From: Bordetella parapertussis
GTDB lineage: Bacteria; Pseudomonadota; Gammaproteobacteria; Burkholderiales; SG8-41
Assembly (NCBI GenBank): GCA_945864585.1
Contig: CAMBCF010000007.1
Location: forward strand, 1 to 64,000
DNA length: 64,000 nt
Reading direction: 5' to 3'
The translations under genes were made by a program, and so were the position numbers. Each line of letters begins with the position of its first letter. Position 1 is the stretch's first letter. The notes under the pieces were generated by a model. It saw only the letters and a list, made by a program, of their open reading frames with translations. It was not told where the DNA came from and searched no databases. Below are positions 26,660-36,192 of the stretch, one piece after another.

Positions 26660-28927
26660 TTACACCACCGTCGCCTCCGGCTTTTTTTCCTCAACAAACA
26701 GCAGCTTGACCTTCTCGCCCGCATCGATATCCACCGTCACCTTGCCGCCGTTGGCGAGCTTGCCGAACAGCAGCTCATCGGCCAGCGCGCTGCGAATGGT
26801 GTCCTGGATCAGCCGCGCCATCGGGCGCGCGCCCATCGCCGGGTCGAAACCTTTCTTCGCCAGATAGTCTTTCAGCGCCTGGGTGAAGGTAATATCGACT
26901 TTTTTCTCGTGCAGCTGGTCTTCCAGCTGCATCAGGAATTTATCGACCACGCGCAGGATCACCGCTCGATCCAGCGCGGCAAACGAAATCATCGCATCCA
27001 GCCGGTTGCGGAACTCCGGCGTAAACATGCGCTTGATCTCGCCCATTTCGTCGCCCGCCTGTTTGCTCGGTGCGAACCCGATGCTGGTTTTTGACAATTC
27101 AGCGGCGCCCGCATTGGTGGTCATGATAATCACCACGTTGCGAAAATCCGCCTTGCGTCCGTTGTTGTCGGTGAGCGTGCCGTGATCCATCACTTGCAGC
27201 AGGATATTGAAAATGTCGGGATGCGCTTTTTCGATTTCATCCAGCAGCAGCACCGAATAAGGTTGCTTGGTGATTTGCTCGGTAAGCAGTCCTCCCTGAT
27301 CGAACCCGACGTAGCCCGGCGGCGCGCCGATCAGGCGTGACACCGCGTGGCGCTCCATGTACTCCGACATGTCAAAGCGTATGAGTTCCACACCCATCAC
27401 GTACGCCAGCTGGCGCGCGACCTCGGTCTTGCCCACGCCAGTGGGGCCGGAAAACAGAAAACTGCCGATGGGCTTTAACGGATTACCCAGGCCGCTGCGC
27501 GCCATCTTGATCGCGGTGGTGAGCGCATCAATGGCCTTGTCCTGGCCAAATACCACCGACTTGAGATCACGCCCCAAGGTCTTGAGCGAATTGCGGTCGT
27601 CATTCGACACCGTTTGCGGCGGAATGCGCGTGATCTTCGCCACCACCTCTTCGATTTCGTGTTTGGTAATGATTTTTTTCTGCTTCGATTTCGGCAGGAT
27701 GCGTTGTGCGGCGCCGGCCTCGTCGATGACGTCTATCGCCTTGTCGGGCAAATGCCGGTCGTTGATAAAACGCGCCGCCAGCTCGGCGGCGGCCGTTAAC
27801 GCAGCCGCCATGTATTTGACGCCGTGATGCTCCTCGAAGCGCGACTTCAGCCCCTTCAGGATTTGCACGGTTTCTTCCACCGAGGGCTCCAGCACATCGA
27901 TCTTCTGGAAGCGCCGCGACAGCGCGTGATCTTTCTCGAACACCCCGCGAAACTCGGTGTAGGTGGTGGCGCCTATGCATTTCAGTTGGCCGTTGGCTAA
28001 CCCCGGCTTCAACAAATTGGAGGCATCCAGCGTGCCGCCCGACGCCGCACCCGCGCCGATCAGCGTGTGTATTTCGTCGATGAACAAAATCGCCCGCGGA
28101 TTTTCCTGCAACTGCTTCAACACCGCTTTCAGACGCTGCTCAAAGTCACCGCGATACTTGGTGCCCGCCAGCAATGCGCCCATATCGAGCGCGTAGACCG
28201 TGCTTTTTAGCAGGATGTCGGGCACCGTTTCCTCGACTATGCGCCGCGCCAGGCCCTCGGCAATCGCCGTTTTGCCCACGCCCGCTTCGCCCACCAACAG
28301 CGGATTATTTTTGCGGCGGCGGCACAAAATCTGTATCGCGCGCTCCAACTCCTTGTCGCGGCCGATCAGGGGATCAATCTTGCCCTGCTGCGCCAGGCTA
28401 TTCAGATTCATCGTGTAGTTTTCCAGCGCGCCGCCGGCGGCTGGCGTTTCCTGCTCGGTGTCGGATTCAGCTTCGGACTTGGCAGGCGCCGCCTGCGGTG
28501 TTTTGCTGATGCCGTGCGAAATAAAGTTCACCACGTCGAGCCGCGTAATGCCCTTTTGATTCAAAAAATAAACCGCGTGAGAATCTTTTTCCCCGAAAAT
28601 TGCCACCAGCACATTGGCCCCGGTAACCTCTTTTTTACCCGACGACTGCACGTGCAGAATGGCGCGCTGGATCACGCGCTGGAACCCGAGCGTGGGCTGG
28701 GTATCGACGTCCACACCCGCCAGTATCGGCGTATGTTCCGTCACAAAATCCGCCAGCAGCTTGCGCAGATCATCGACTTCGGCGGCACACGCCTTTAACA
28801 CCGCCGAGGCCGACGGGTTATCCACCAGCGCCAGCAGCAAATGCTCCACGGTGATGAACTCGTGGCGCTTTTGGCGGGCCTCCATGAAGGCCATGTGCAG
28901 ACTGACTTCCAGTTCCTGAGCGATCAT
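26660..28927 (-). CDS. clpA: ATP-dependent Clp protease ATPase subunit ClpA
   Basis: 755 residues. An N-terminal Clp repeat domain (1-145) is followed by two AAA+ modules with Walker A motifs G-E-A-G-V-G-K-T and G-P-T-G-V-G-K-T. The ClpP-docking loop S-I-G-F is present at about residue 615. ClpA unfolds substrates for ClpP, including N-degron proteins handed over by ClpS, whose gene lies immediately upstream. Length and domains are complete. Confidence 0.97.
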   Translation of the reverse strand: MIAQELEVSLHMAFMEARQKRHEFITVEHLLLALVDNPSASAVLKACAAEVDDLRKLLADFVTEHTPILAGVDVDTQPTLGFQRVIQRAILHVQSSGKKEVTGANVLVAIFGEKDSHAVYFLNQKGITRLDVVNFISHGISKTPQAAPAKSEAESDTEQETPAAGGALENYTMNLNSLAQQGKIDPLIGRDKELERAIQILCRRRKNNPLLVGEAGVGKTAIAEGLARRIVEETVPDILLKSTVYALDMGALLAGTKYRGDFEQRLKAVLKQLQENPRAILFIDEIHTLIGAGAASGGTLDASNLLKPGLANGQLKCIGATTYTEFRGVFEKDHALSRRFQKIDVLEPSVEETVQILKGLKSRFEEHHGVKYMAAALTAAAELAARFINDRHLPDKAIDVIDEAGAAQRILPKSKQKKIITKHEIEEVVAKITRIPPQTVSNDDRNSLKTLGRDLKSVVFGQDKAIDALTTAIKMARSGLGNPLKPIGSFLFSGPTGVGKTEVARQLAYVMGVELIRFDMSEYMERHAVSRLIGAPPGYVGFDQGGLLTEQITKQPYSVLLLDEIEKAHPDIFNILLQVMDHGTLTDNNGRKADFRNVVIIMTTNAGAAELSKTSIGFAPSKQAGDEMGEIKRMFTPEFRNRLDAMISFAALDRAVILRVVDKFLMQLEDQLHEKKVDITFTQALKDYLAKKGFDPAMGARPMARLIQDTIRSALADELLFGKLANGGKVTVDIDAGEKVKLLFVEEKKPEATVV

Positions 28928-28971
28928 CGGCGTCCTTTATCGGCTTCTGTAATCACGGTTGCAAGGGTAAA

Positions 28972-29280
28972 TCAATTTTCTTCCATCATGCACTGTAACG
29001 GATGTTGGTGCTGTTTGGCGTACGAGCGCACCTGATCCACCTTGGTCGAGGCAACATCCTTGGAATAGACGCCACACACGCCCATACCGTCGCGATGCAC
29101 CTTCAGCATCACCGCCGTCGCCTTTTCGCGGTCCAGCGAGAAAAACTTTTGCAGCACAATCACCACAAAATCCATCGGCGTGTAGTCGTCGTTGAGGATC
29201 ATCACCTTGAACATCGGCGGCGGCTTGGTTTTGGCCCGCTGCGCCTCCAGTACTGTGTCATCGCGTTGTTTGCCTGCCAT
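28972..29280 (-). CDS. clpS: ClpS adaptor (N-degron recognin)
   Basis: 102 residues. The core [18 protein letters not shown] is the ClpS signature, including the N-D-D residues that hold the substrate alpha-amino group. ClpS delivers proteins with destabilising N-terminal residues to ClpAP. It lies 44 bases before clpA on the same strand, the normal arrangement. Confidence 0.97.
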   Translation of the reverse strand: MAGKQRDDTVLEAQRAKTKPPPMFKVMILNDDYTPMDFVVIVLQKFFSLDREKATAVMLKVHRDGMGVCGVYSKDVASTKVDQVRSYAKQHQHPLQCMMEEN

Positions 29281-29837
29281 GGTTCGACATTACTCAATAT
29301 ATACACCGGGCTAGCGGAATACTAAATCCGCGCATAAGGGTGTATTTTGGACGTAATCCCGAAAAATTCAAGTGTCTCCGCGATAAAAGATTAGGCGTGT
29401 TGTTTTCATGTTATCGGCGAATTTGGTGTATGCTTTAATTCTGTCTGCGAAGGTGACACGCTTTTTAAGCGTTAGTGATGATGATCACGCAGGTGGAAAT
29501 GTACGAAAGTGAAAGCGGGCCGCGGTCTGCTTTATCCATGGTTTGTTTCAGCGCGGGACGGCTGCGCCGATTAGCCACCCGCCAACGCGTGGCATCGCAA
29601 TTCTGTAAACCCCTGCTGCGTTTGGGGAGATGCGTGCTTTTTGCGTTTTTCGCGCTCTCGTGGTTGTCACCCGATCCAGTCGCCCACAATACGAACACCG
29701 TTAAATCGGCGCACGCCGCCGCTGCGTTTTCGCGCATTTATACGAACTACAATAAATGCGATAATCGTCCCGCTTAAACCCACGCTACGCGCATAGGTAA
29801 TACGCACCAACACCAACGAAGACGGAAACGGAGAATC
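29281..29837. other. 557-base region without a supported gene
   Basis: It lies between the divergent clpS and the 458-residue gene. A plus-strand frame at 29475-29777 (100 codons) has no family resemblance and basic, shuffled-looking composition, so it is not called. The region probably holds the promoters of both neighbours. An AT-rich stretch (29395-29440) with tatgctttaat may be part of the plus-strand promoter, but no clear -35/-10 pair is seen. Confidence 0.5.
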
Positions 29838-31214
29838 ATGACTGGCAAAATCGACCTTTTTAAAATCGCCAAAGAAGAACAAGACGGCGATTTATTCAAG
29901 CTGCTCGACAGCATCTACCCGCGATCCAAAATTCAGCCGCGCGGCATTTCCGACGCCGTGATCTGGGAAGGCGGCAGCAACCACGGCGGCGTGCAGCCGG
30001 TGGCACATGCGTTTACCGACATGTTCGCGTTGAACGGCACCTTGATGGCGCTCGATGTGCTCGGGCTGCCGTTCCTCGGCGTGCCGATGATGGCGCAGTT
30101 TCGCCACGACACCAAACTGAAGTCGCTGGAGTGGTTCGGCAAGATGGATTACACCTGCCTGAAGTGGTCCACCGCGGGCGACTTCATGGTCAACGAAAAC
30201 GGCAAAAAAGTGGTGGTGGCGGGAAAATCCGCCAACGCGCCGCTGCGCACCGCCGCCGGCGTGTATTGCAATGTGCGCCCGTACGGCGCGATCACCAGTG
30301 TGCGCTTCATGCCTGGCCTGCCGTATTCGCAGGACAGCAAGAAATTCACGGTCAGCCGCGACACCGGCAACATCCACTCCGAGATGAATACGCCGGGTGT
30401 ACGCATGGCGTATGCAGTGCGACTGTTCCTGAAAATGGTGCATGAAACCAAGCACATCGGACGCGTCGCCACCAAGCCCACGCAGGCGCAGGAAGACGCC
30501 ATCAACGCCGGTATCGTGCGCTGGCTGTTGCAGGGCACCCAGTTCGAGTTAAAGCGCCGTTACACCGTGGACGCCTACGAGGAACAAAGGGCGAATGTCG
30601 ATGCGATCGTCGCCCTGCTGCCCAAGGATTTCAAAGCCGGCATGGAAAACTGGAGCGGCGAAATCAATGAACACATTTCCGACACCAACTTTGGCCTGTT
30701 GCTGCATGACATGATCCGGCAACGCAAATCCATCGTCTACGCTACCGACCTCGACGGCGACCGCTTGACCGACCTCATGGCGGATGCGCCCGAAGTATTG
30801 CGCAACTGGGGGCAAATGGTTCTCGATCACGCCAAGACCGGCGCGGACATGAAAAAAGTCTGGGCCGATATGGGCTTTACCATGAAGAGCGGTCACGACA
30901 TGACCAGCGTGATGTACCGCGTGGAAGGCGCGCCGATTTACGAACAGACACTCGGTTCAGCCGACGCCATGCTGCTGCGCCTGCTGGCGGGTGACGAAAC
31001 CGTCGGCGGCGAAAAGCAACCGTACGATCCGCGCATCCACTTCGTACTGATTAACGAAGCGTACAAGGCAGCAAATCCGGGCAACAGTGAACTGGCCCAC
31101 TGGCTGGATGCACAACTGGCGACGTTTGATAAAATATTTTCTGGCAAGCGGCCGCGTTATATCGACGGCTACAAGCATTTGAAAGCAGCGATCAAACCGT
31201 GGGGCAGCCGGTAA
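29838..31214 (+). CDS. Unrecognised 458-residue soluble protein
   Basis: No family is recognised. There is no signal peptide and no membrane segment. Notable segments are [14 protein letters not shown] (about 39-52), an [10 protein letters not shown] segment, [12 protein letters not shown] and a [10 protein letters not shown] acidic stretch (about 303-312). The gene has a good ribosome site (ggaaacggag), its own terminator (31241-31270) and neat codon use, so it is probably well expressed. It is monocistronic. The D-L-D-G-D stretch could bind metal, but this is a guess; no function is assigned. Confidence 0.7.
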   Translation: MTGKIDLFKIAKEEQDGDLFKLLDSIYPRSKIQPRGISDAVIWEGGSNHGGVQPVAHAFTDMFALNGTLMALDVLGLPFLGVPMMAQFRHDTKLKSLEWFGKMDYTCLKWSTAGDFMVNENGKKVVVAGKSANAPLRTAAGVYCNVRPYGAITSVRFMPGLPYSQDSKKFTVSRDTGNIHSEMNTPGVRMAYAVRLFLKMVHETKHIGRVATKPTQAQEDAINAGIVRWLLQGTQFELKRRYTVDAYEEQRANVDAIVALLPKDFKAGMENWSGEINEHISDTNFGLLLHDMIRQRKSIVYATDLDGDRLTDLMADAPEVLRNWGQMVLDHAKTGADMKKVWADMGFTMKSGHDMTSVMYRVEGAPIYEQTLGSADAMLLRLLAGDETVGGEKQPYDPRIHFVLINEAYKAANPGNSELAHWLDAQLATFDKIFSGKRPRYIDGYKHLKAAIKPWGSR

Positions 31215-31240
31215 TTCTGGTGCGTCATCGGCCTTGCAAT

Positions 31241-31270
31241 CAACGCCCGCAACCGCGGGCGTTGTTGTTT
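31241..31270 (+). terminator. Rho-independent terminator after the 458-residue gene
   Basis: A perfect 10-bp stem, CAACGCCCGC and GCGGGCGTTG, with an AACC loop, followed by TTGTTT. It lies 26 bases after the stop codon and 17 bases before the rluE start. Confidence 0.8.
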
Positions 31271-31287
31271 GCGCAGCCGCTTCGTCG

Positions 31288-31821
31288 ATGACGCAACACC
31301 TGCTGTTCAACAAACCCTACGGCGTGCTGTGCCAGTTTCGCGCGGTCAAAGGCAAATTGACGCTCAAGGATTTTATCCCGCAGCCGGACGTCCATGCCGC
31401 CGGCCGCCTGGATGCCGACAGCGAGGGGCTATTGGTATTGACGGATGACGGGCGCGAGCAACACCGCATCACCGATCCGCGCCACAAGCTCCCCAAGACT
31501 TACTACGTGCAAGTGGAGGGCGAACCGGACGAAGCGGCGCTCGCCCAACTGCGCAAAGGTGTCCTGCTCGGCGACGGTCTCACGCGACCCGCCGAAGCCA
31601 GCCTTGTGGACGCGCCCGCATGGCTGTGGCCGCGCAATCCGCCCGTGCGCTTTCGCAAGAACATTCCCACCATGTGGATAAAACTCAGCATCCGCGAGGG
31701 CAAAAACCGGCAAGTGCGGCGCATGACCGCCGCTATCGGCCACCCCACACTACGGCTCATACGCTACAACATCGGCGATTGGAACCTCGACGGGCTTACC
31801 TCGGGCGCATGGCGAATATAA
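31288..31821 (+). CDS. rluE: 23S rRNA pseudouridine synthase RluE
   Basis: 177 residues. The RsuA/RluB-E family catalytic motif is [14 protein letters not shown], with the nucleophilic Asp, and the C-terminal [10 protein letters not shown] motif is present. There is no S4 domain, which fits RluE. The longer open frame would begin in the upstream terminator; the ATG at 31288 gives the family start [12 protein letters not shown]. Confidence 0.9.
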   Translation: MTQHLLFNKPYGVLCQFRAVKGKLTLKDFIPQPDVHAAGRLDADSEGLLVLTDDGREQHRITDPRHKLPKTYYVQVEGEPDEAALAQLRKGVLLGDGLTRPAEASLVDAPAWLWPRNPPVRFRKNIPTMWIKLSIREGKNRQVRRMTAAIGHPTLRLIRYNIGDWNLDGLTSGAWRI

Positions 31822-31991
31822 TCATAAGTGTTTGTTTTTATTGATATTTATTTTACCGCTTCCGATGACTGCCGCGCTGCATATTGCGACATGTCAACCG
31901 CGCACAAACTCGCTCGTTACTGGCTTTGACCGAAAAAAATACGGTCGGTTGCGCAAGCAACCATTTACCAACCACCAAAGAGGAAGAACAA

Positions 31992-32252
31992 ATGAATAAG
32001 CTGTTTGCAACCCTGATCGCCGCTCTGTTTGCCGCCGCGACCGTTACCCCTGTCATCGCGCAGGACAAGAAAGACGCCCCGAAAGCCGAAGCCAAAAAAG
32101 CCGACGAGAAAAAAACCGACGGCAAAGCCAAAGCCGAAGAAAAGAAAGCCGATACTCCGAAAGCCGATGCCAAGAAAGCCGATGCTCCGAAAGCCGATGC
32201 CAAGAAAGCCGACGCTCCGAAAGCCGACGCGCCGAAAAGCGACAAGAAGTAA
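31992..32252 (+). CDS. Small exported Lys/Ala-rich repeat protein
   Basis: 86 residues. A signal peptide (MNKLFATLIAALFAAATVTP) ends near A-Q (residue 24) and is followed by a low-complexity tail of K-K-A-D-A-P-K-A-D-A type units. The matching DNA is a tandem repeat (about 32110-32240) and could change copy number by slippage. Strongly positive and disordered; similar small proteins occur in many betaproteobacteria with no known function. The start at 31992 follows a purine-rich ribosome site (gaggaagaac). A good terminator follows. Confidence 0.75.
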   Translation: MNKLFATLIAALFAAATVTPVIAQDKKDAPKAEAKKADEKKTDGKAKAEEKKADTPKADAKKADAPKADAKKADAPKADAPKSDKK

Positions 32253-32269
32253 TAGCGGATTTTCGCTGC

Positions 32270-32300
32270 AAAGGCAGGGTCTCACGACCCTGCCTTTTTT
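32270..32300 (+). terminator. Rho-independent terminator
   Basis: AAAGGCAGGGTC and GACCCTGCCTTT form a 12-bp stem with a four-base loop, ending in a run of T. It lies 18 bases after the Lys/Ala-rich gene. Confidence 0.88.
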
Positions 32301-32317
32301 ATTGGGAAACCCCGCAG

Positions 32318-32344
32318 GGCGGAATACGCATAGCGTATCCCGCC
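32318..32344. repeat. REP-like palindrome
   Basis: GGCGGAATACGC and GCGTATCCCGCC, a 12-bp stem with one mismatch and a three-base loop. It resembles widespread repetitive extragenic palindromes of the GGCGGA(T/A)TACGC type. Confidence 0.65.
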
Positions 32345-32430
32345 TTCCGTGTCAGTCGGGATCAAGCGCGCATCGCATCCTTAACGCCGGTCGCAATCCC
32401 CCGCTCCGCCGCGCGGAGTAAAATAGTGAC

Positions 32431-33597
32431 GTGAATACCCTATCCAACCGCAACCGCAACCGCAAGCGCGTCGTCGTCGGCATGTCCGGCGGCGTGGATT
32501 CGTCGGTAGCCGCGCTGCTGCTCAAACAGCAGGGCTACGACGTCGCCGGCCTGTTCATGAAAAACTGGGAAGACGACGACACCGATGATTACTGCTCGTC
32601 GCGCCAGGATCTGATTGATGCGGTGTCTGTCGCCGACAAAATCGGCATCGATATCGAGTCGGTGAATTTTTCCGCCGAATACAAGGCGCGCGTATTCAGC
32701 GAATTCCTCGCGGAATACAAGGCCGGGCGCACGCCGAATCCCGATGTGATGTGCAACGCCGAGATCAAGTTCAAGGCGTTTCTCGATCACGCCGTGGCGA
32801 TGGGCGCCGACTGTATTGCCACCGGGCACTACGCGCAGGTGCGCGAACGCGACGGACTGTTTCAACTGCTGCGCGCTGATGACGGCGCCAAAGATCAAAG
32901 TTATTTTTTATATCGGCTCAATCAGCAGCAATTGTCGAAGACGCTGTTCCCGCTGGGCAATCTCACCAAAATCGAGGTGCGCGACATCGCGCGCCGTGAA
33001 GGGCTGGCGACACACGATAAAAAGGATTCGACGGGTATCTGCTTCGTCGGCGAGCGCCCGTTTCGTGAGTTTCTGAATCGTTACATTCCGGCGAATCCCG
33101 GCGATATCTGCACGCCCGATGGCGCGCGCGTGGGACGTCACAGCGGTTTGATGTTTTATACGCTGGGGCAGCGCCAGGGGCTGGGCATTGGCGGGCGGCG
33201 TGAAAGCAACGGCGACGGCGACGCCTGGTATGTCGCCGAAAAAGACATGGCAAACAATCGCCTGGTGGTGGTGCAGGGGCACGATCATGCGCTGCTGTTC
33301 GCGGATCGCCTCACCGCAGTTAATCTGAATTGGATCAGCGGCGCCACCCCGCACTGCGGCTGGGTGTATGGCGCAAAAACGCGCTACCGCCAGAAAGACG
33401 CGCCCTGCGTCATCGCCTCGGCCACCCAACAAAGCTGTGCCATCGAATTCGCGGAACCGCAATGGGCAGTCACCCCCGGCCAGTCGGTGGTGGTGTACGA
33501 AAGCAATGTGTGTCTGGGCGGCGGCATCATCGAATCCACCGCCCAATCCGCCGCCGCCGCAGAGGCGATACGTCTGCGACAGGAATCCTGCCCATAA
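32431..33597 (+). CDS. mnmA: tRNA-specific 2-thiouridylase MnmA
   Basis: 388 residues from a GTG start. The ATP pyrophosphatase loop is G-M-S-G-G-V-D-S-S. The catalytic cysteines lie in N-P-D-V-M-C-N and T-G-I-C-F-V-G-E. MnmA adds sulfur to the wobble uridine (s2U34) of Glu, Gln and Lys tRNAs. The first ten residues are an Asn/Arg-rich extension. It lies 82 bases before the selenoprotein gene; 2-thiouridine is also the substrate for 2-selenouridine formation, so the neighbourhood may be meaningful. Confidence 0.95.
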   Translation: MNTLSNRNRNRKRVVVGMSGGVDSSVAALLLKQQGYDVAGLFMKNWEDDDTDDYCSSRQDLIDAVSVADKIGIDIESVNFSAEYKARVFSEFLAEYKAGRTPNPDVMCNAEIKFKAFLDHAVAMGADCIATGHYAQVRERDGLFQLLRADDGAKDQSYFLYRLNQQQLSKTLFPLGNLTKIEVRDIARREGLATHDKKDSTGICFVGERPFREFLNRYIPANPGDICTPDGARVGRHSGLMFYTLGQRQGLGIGGRRESNGDGDAWYVAEKDMANNRLVVVQGHDHALLFADRLTAVNLNWISGATPHCGWVYGAKTRYRQKDAPCVIASATQQSCAIEFAEPQWAVTPGQSVVVYESNVCLGGGIIESTAQSAAAAEAIRLRQESCP

Positions 33598-33621
33598 CGT
33601 GGGCATTACGCCGCATCGTGC

Positions 33622-33651
33622 TTGACGCTATTTCCCTCGCGGGAGTAGTCT
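33622..33651 (+). promoter_or_regulatory. Candidate promoter of the selenoprotein gene
   Basis: TTGACG (33622-33627), an 18-base spacer and TAGTCT (33646-33651), 29 bases before the ATG. Strong -35, weak -10. Confidence 0.4.
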
Positions 33652-33679
33652 CCAAGGATTGTTCAACCGGAGAAATGCC

Positions 33680-34453
33680 ATGAACGCACCTGTCGAAAAA
33701 TTCATCCTCTTTCTGCAACCGGGGTGAAGTTCCTGCCTCAGAGCGAAAGAGTTTCTTTCGAAAAAGAAGATTGACCACATTGTCATTGATATTCTGAACG
33801 ATGCGGGTGGACGTGAAAAGCTGCTCGAACTTGGACTTCGTAGCGTACCGGTAGTAGCGAAGGGCAAAAAATACGTATTCGGCCAAAAGCTCGAAGATGT
33901 GGCGGAATTCGTCGGCCTCGAAGGCACCGGCCACACGCCGCTGCCGCCGGAGCAGTTGGTGAAAAAGTGGGTGATCGCGCTACGCGCGGCGCAACGCTAT
34001 GTGCGCCAGTTGCCCGATGACAAACTGCTGCAGGACGTGATTCCCAATCGTCCGCGGGCGATTCGCATCATGAGCCATCATATCTTCCGCATTTGCGAGG
34101 CGTTTCTCGACAGCACCATCAACGGCACTGATTACGCCGTAGGCCATGCCAACGTGCTGCCTGCGGAGGGCACCTGCATGACGGGCAACGACCTCGCGCA
34201 ATATGGTGAAGGTGTGATCCAGCGCCTTGAGCAGTGGTGGGCGGGCCTTGCGGATAAAACCCTGAGCGCCGAAATCGGCACGTACTACGGCAAGCAGCCG
34301 CTGCACGTGGTGTTTGAACGCTCAACCTGGCATTCGGCACAACACGCGCGCCAGTTGATACATGTGCTGGAACGCAACGGCATCGAGCCCAATCAGCGCC
34401 TCACCGCTGATGACCTCGCCGGATTGCCGATACCGGAGCGGCTGTTCGAGTAG
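33680..34453 (+). CDS. Selenocysteine-containing glutaredoxin-DinB fusion protein (TGA at 33725 read as Sec)
   Basis: Read through one TGA, the frame gives 257 residues. Residues 1-80 are a glutaredoxin-like domain: K-F-I-L-F-L-Q-P-G-U-S-S-C-L-R-A-K-E-F-L, with Sec16 and Cys19 forming UxxC exactly where relatives have CxxC, and the cis-proline segment S-V-P-V-V. Residues about 90-257 form a DinB-like four-helix domain with His residues (S-H-H-I-F-R, S-T-W-H-S-A-Q-H). No other stop interrupts the frame. A SECIS-like hairpin follows the TGA, and selA, selB and selC lie just downstream. A standard annotation would start at the GTG at 33899 and lose the redox domain. The alternative, a simple nonsense mutation, is less likely in this context. 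Confidence 0.85.
33725..33760 (+). promoter_or_regulatory. Sec codon and bacterial SECIS-like hairpin
   Basis: The TGA (33725-33727) is followed after 16 bases by a perfect 7-bp stem, CGAAAGA (33744-33750) and TCTTTCG (33754-33760), with a GUU loop. The loop G is 23 bases after the TGA. Bacterial SECIS elements have a short stem with a small loop beginning G-U at roughly 16-37 bases from the UGA, so this fits; SelB would bind the loop. Confidence 0.75.
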
Positions 34454-34469
34454 GCTAGTCGTCACCCAC

Positions 34470-34498
34470 AAAAAAGCCGCGCTGTGCGCGGCTTTTTT
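34470..34498 (+). terminator. Rho-independent terminator after the selenoprotein gene
   Basis: AAAAAAGCCGCGC and GCGCGGCTTTTTT, a long perfect stem with a TGT loop and a T-run. The A-run on the other side makes it bidirectional in form. It separates the selenoprotein transcript from selA. Confidence 0.92.
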
Positions 34499-34635
34499 GC
34501 GAATAACACGCACACTTTGGATTGCGCTAAAATTGCCTCACTTCCCTAGTACACCTTGCGCATTGCCAACCGCCACTCATTGATGCTTGCGCCACGTATC
34601 AAAGCCGTTTGCACCGGTCAGGAGACTTTGCCATC

Positions 34636-36048
34636 ATGGTGAATCCGGACCCAGCCGCGCGTCGCGCGCTACCTTCGGTTAACCGGCTGCTGAGCAGCAG
34701 CGCCGTTGGCGCGCTCGTTTCTCGTTACGGCCGCGCGCTCACCACCGACACCATCCGCGAGTTGTTGCAGGCACAGCGCGAAAAACTCGCGCACAACGCC
34801 GGCGCGTTTGAATTCGACGAGCCGCGTTTCATTGCGCTCTGCAACAGCGAACTCGCACACCAGACGCAGCCGTCGCTGCGCCCGGTATTCAATCTCACCG
34901 GCACCGTGCTGCATACCAATCTCGGCCGCGCGCTGATGCCGCAGTCGGTAGCCGACGCAGTAATGACCGCGATGACGCGCCCGGTTAATCTCGAGTTTGA
35001 TCTCGGCGGCGGTGTGCGCGGCGAACGCGACACGCATGTCGAAAAATGGATCACCAAACTCGCCGGCGGCGACGGCGCGGTGGTGGTCAACAACAATGCC
35101 GCGGCGGTGTACCTGGTATTGAACACCCTGGGCGCAAAAAGGGAAGTCATCGTGTCGCGCGGCGAGTTGATCGAAATCGGAGGCGCGTTCCGCATCCCCG
35201 ACATCATGAAACGCGCAGGCGTGAAACTGGTGGAGGTGGGCACCACCAACCGCACGCACCTGAAAGATTTCGCCGAAGCCATCACCCCGCGCACCGCCGC
35301 CATCATGAAGGTGCATACCAGCAATTACGCGGTGCAGGGTTTCACCGCCAGCGCGCCCGAACCTGAACTCGCAGCACTGGCGCACCAACACGGCATCCCC
35401 TACATCGTCGATCTCGGCAGCGGCATGCTGGTGAATCTCGAAGACTACGGCCTGCCGCACGAGCCCACGCCGCGCGAGGCGCTGGCGAACGGCGCGGATC
35501 TGGTCACGTTCAGCGGCGACAAATTGCTGGGCGGCCCGCAAGCCGGATTAATTGTCGGTAAAAAAGAACTGATCGCGCGCATCCGCAAAAATCCGATGAA
35601 GCGCGCATTGCGCGTGGACAAGATGACGCTCGCCGCGCTCGATGCACTGCTGCGCCTTTACACCAACCCGGACAAGCTACGTGAGGAAGTGACCACCCTC
35701 CGCCTGCTCACACGCACGCGCGCAGATATCCGCGTGCAGGCTGAGCGCGTGCTGCCTCACCTACACAGTGCGCTCACAGGCAAAGCCGAAGCATCGATCA
35801 TCGATACCGGCAGCCAGATCGGTAGCGGCTCATTGCCGGTGGATTCGTTGCCGAGCGCCGGCATCGCGATCACTCCAGTCGGCAAAAGCAAAAGCTCCTT
35901 CGCCGACAAACTATCGCTCGCGTTTCGCGCACTGCCGGTGCCGGTAATCGGCCACATCAAGGACGGCGCGTTCGTGCTTGATCTGCGTTGCCTTGATCAC
36001 GAGGATGAATTTGTGGCGCAGCTGGGTGGACTAAAGATCAACAACTGA
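34636..36048 (+). CDS. selA: L-seryl-tRNA(Sec) selenium transferase
   Basis: 470 residues. The pyridoxal-phosphate lysine lies in F-S-G-D-K-L-L-G-G-P-Q-A-G, and the segment N-L-T-G-T-V-L-H-T-N-L-G-R-A is typical of SelA. SelA converts Ser-tRNA(Sec) to Sec-tRNA(Sec) using selenophosphate. The frame opens at a TTG at 34609, but the ATG at 34636 follows a ggaga ribosome site and gives normal length. selB follows after a 144-base palindrome region. The selenophosphate synthetase gene selD is not in the window. Confidence 0.96.
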   Translation: MVNPDPAARRALPSVNRLLSSSAVGALVSRYGRALTTDTIRELLQAQREKLAHNAGAFEFDEPRFIALCNSELAHQTQPSLRPVFNLTGTVLHTNLGRALMPQSVADAVMTAMTRPVNLEFDLGGGVRGERDTHVEKWITKLAGGDGAVVVNNNAAAVYLVLNTLGAKREVIVSRGELIEIGGAFRIPDIMKRAGVKLVEVGTTNRTHLKDFAEAITPRTAAIMKVHTSNYAVQGFTASAPEPELAALAHQHGIPYIVDLGSGMLVNLEDYGLPHEPTPREALANGADLVTFSGDKLLGGPQAGLIVGKKELIARIRKNPMKRALRVDKMTLAALDALLRLYTNPDKLREEVTTLRLLTRTRADIRVQAERVLPHLHSALTGKAEASIIDTGSQIGSGSLPVDSLPSAGIAITPVGKSKSSFADKLSLAFRALPVPVIGHIKDGAFVLDLRCLDHEDEFVAQLGGLKINN

Positions 36049-36182
36049 ACCGCAGAGGCGCAGAAACGCAGAGATCACGCAGAGAACAACAAACCAATAA
36101 TGCATATAACTTCTGTTATTAATGAATATTTCTCTTTTTGAATTTCTCTGCGTTTCCTCTGCGCCTCTGCGCCTCTGCGGTT
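36048..36182. repeat. Palindrome with tandem 8-9 bp units between selA and selB
   Basis: The left arm (36048-36086) consists of CGCAGAGG-like units; the right arm (36143-36182) carries the same units inverted (CCTCTGCG). The middle is AT-rich (atgcatataacttctgttat). It begins at the selA stop and ends 10 bases before the selB start, so a selA-selB mRNA would fold into a long hairpin next to the selB ribosome site. Confidence 0.8.
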
Positions 36183-36192
36183 GGGGGTACCA

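Noticed and set aside
29475-29777. 100-codon frame before the 458-residue gene
   Set aside because: No family, no ribosome site and biased composition; the region is better read as regulatory DNA.
33899-34453. A 184-residue DinB-like protein starting at GTG 33899
   Set aside because: The coding frame and family similarity continue upstream through the TGA at 33725 to an ATG at 33680; the shorter gene would begin inside the glutaredoxin domain.
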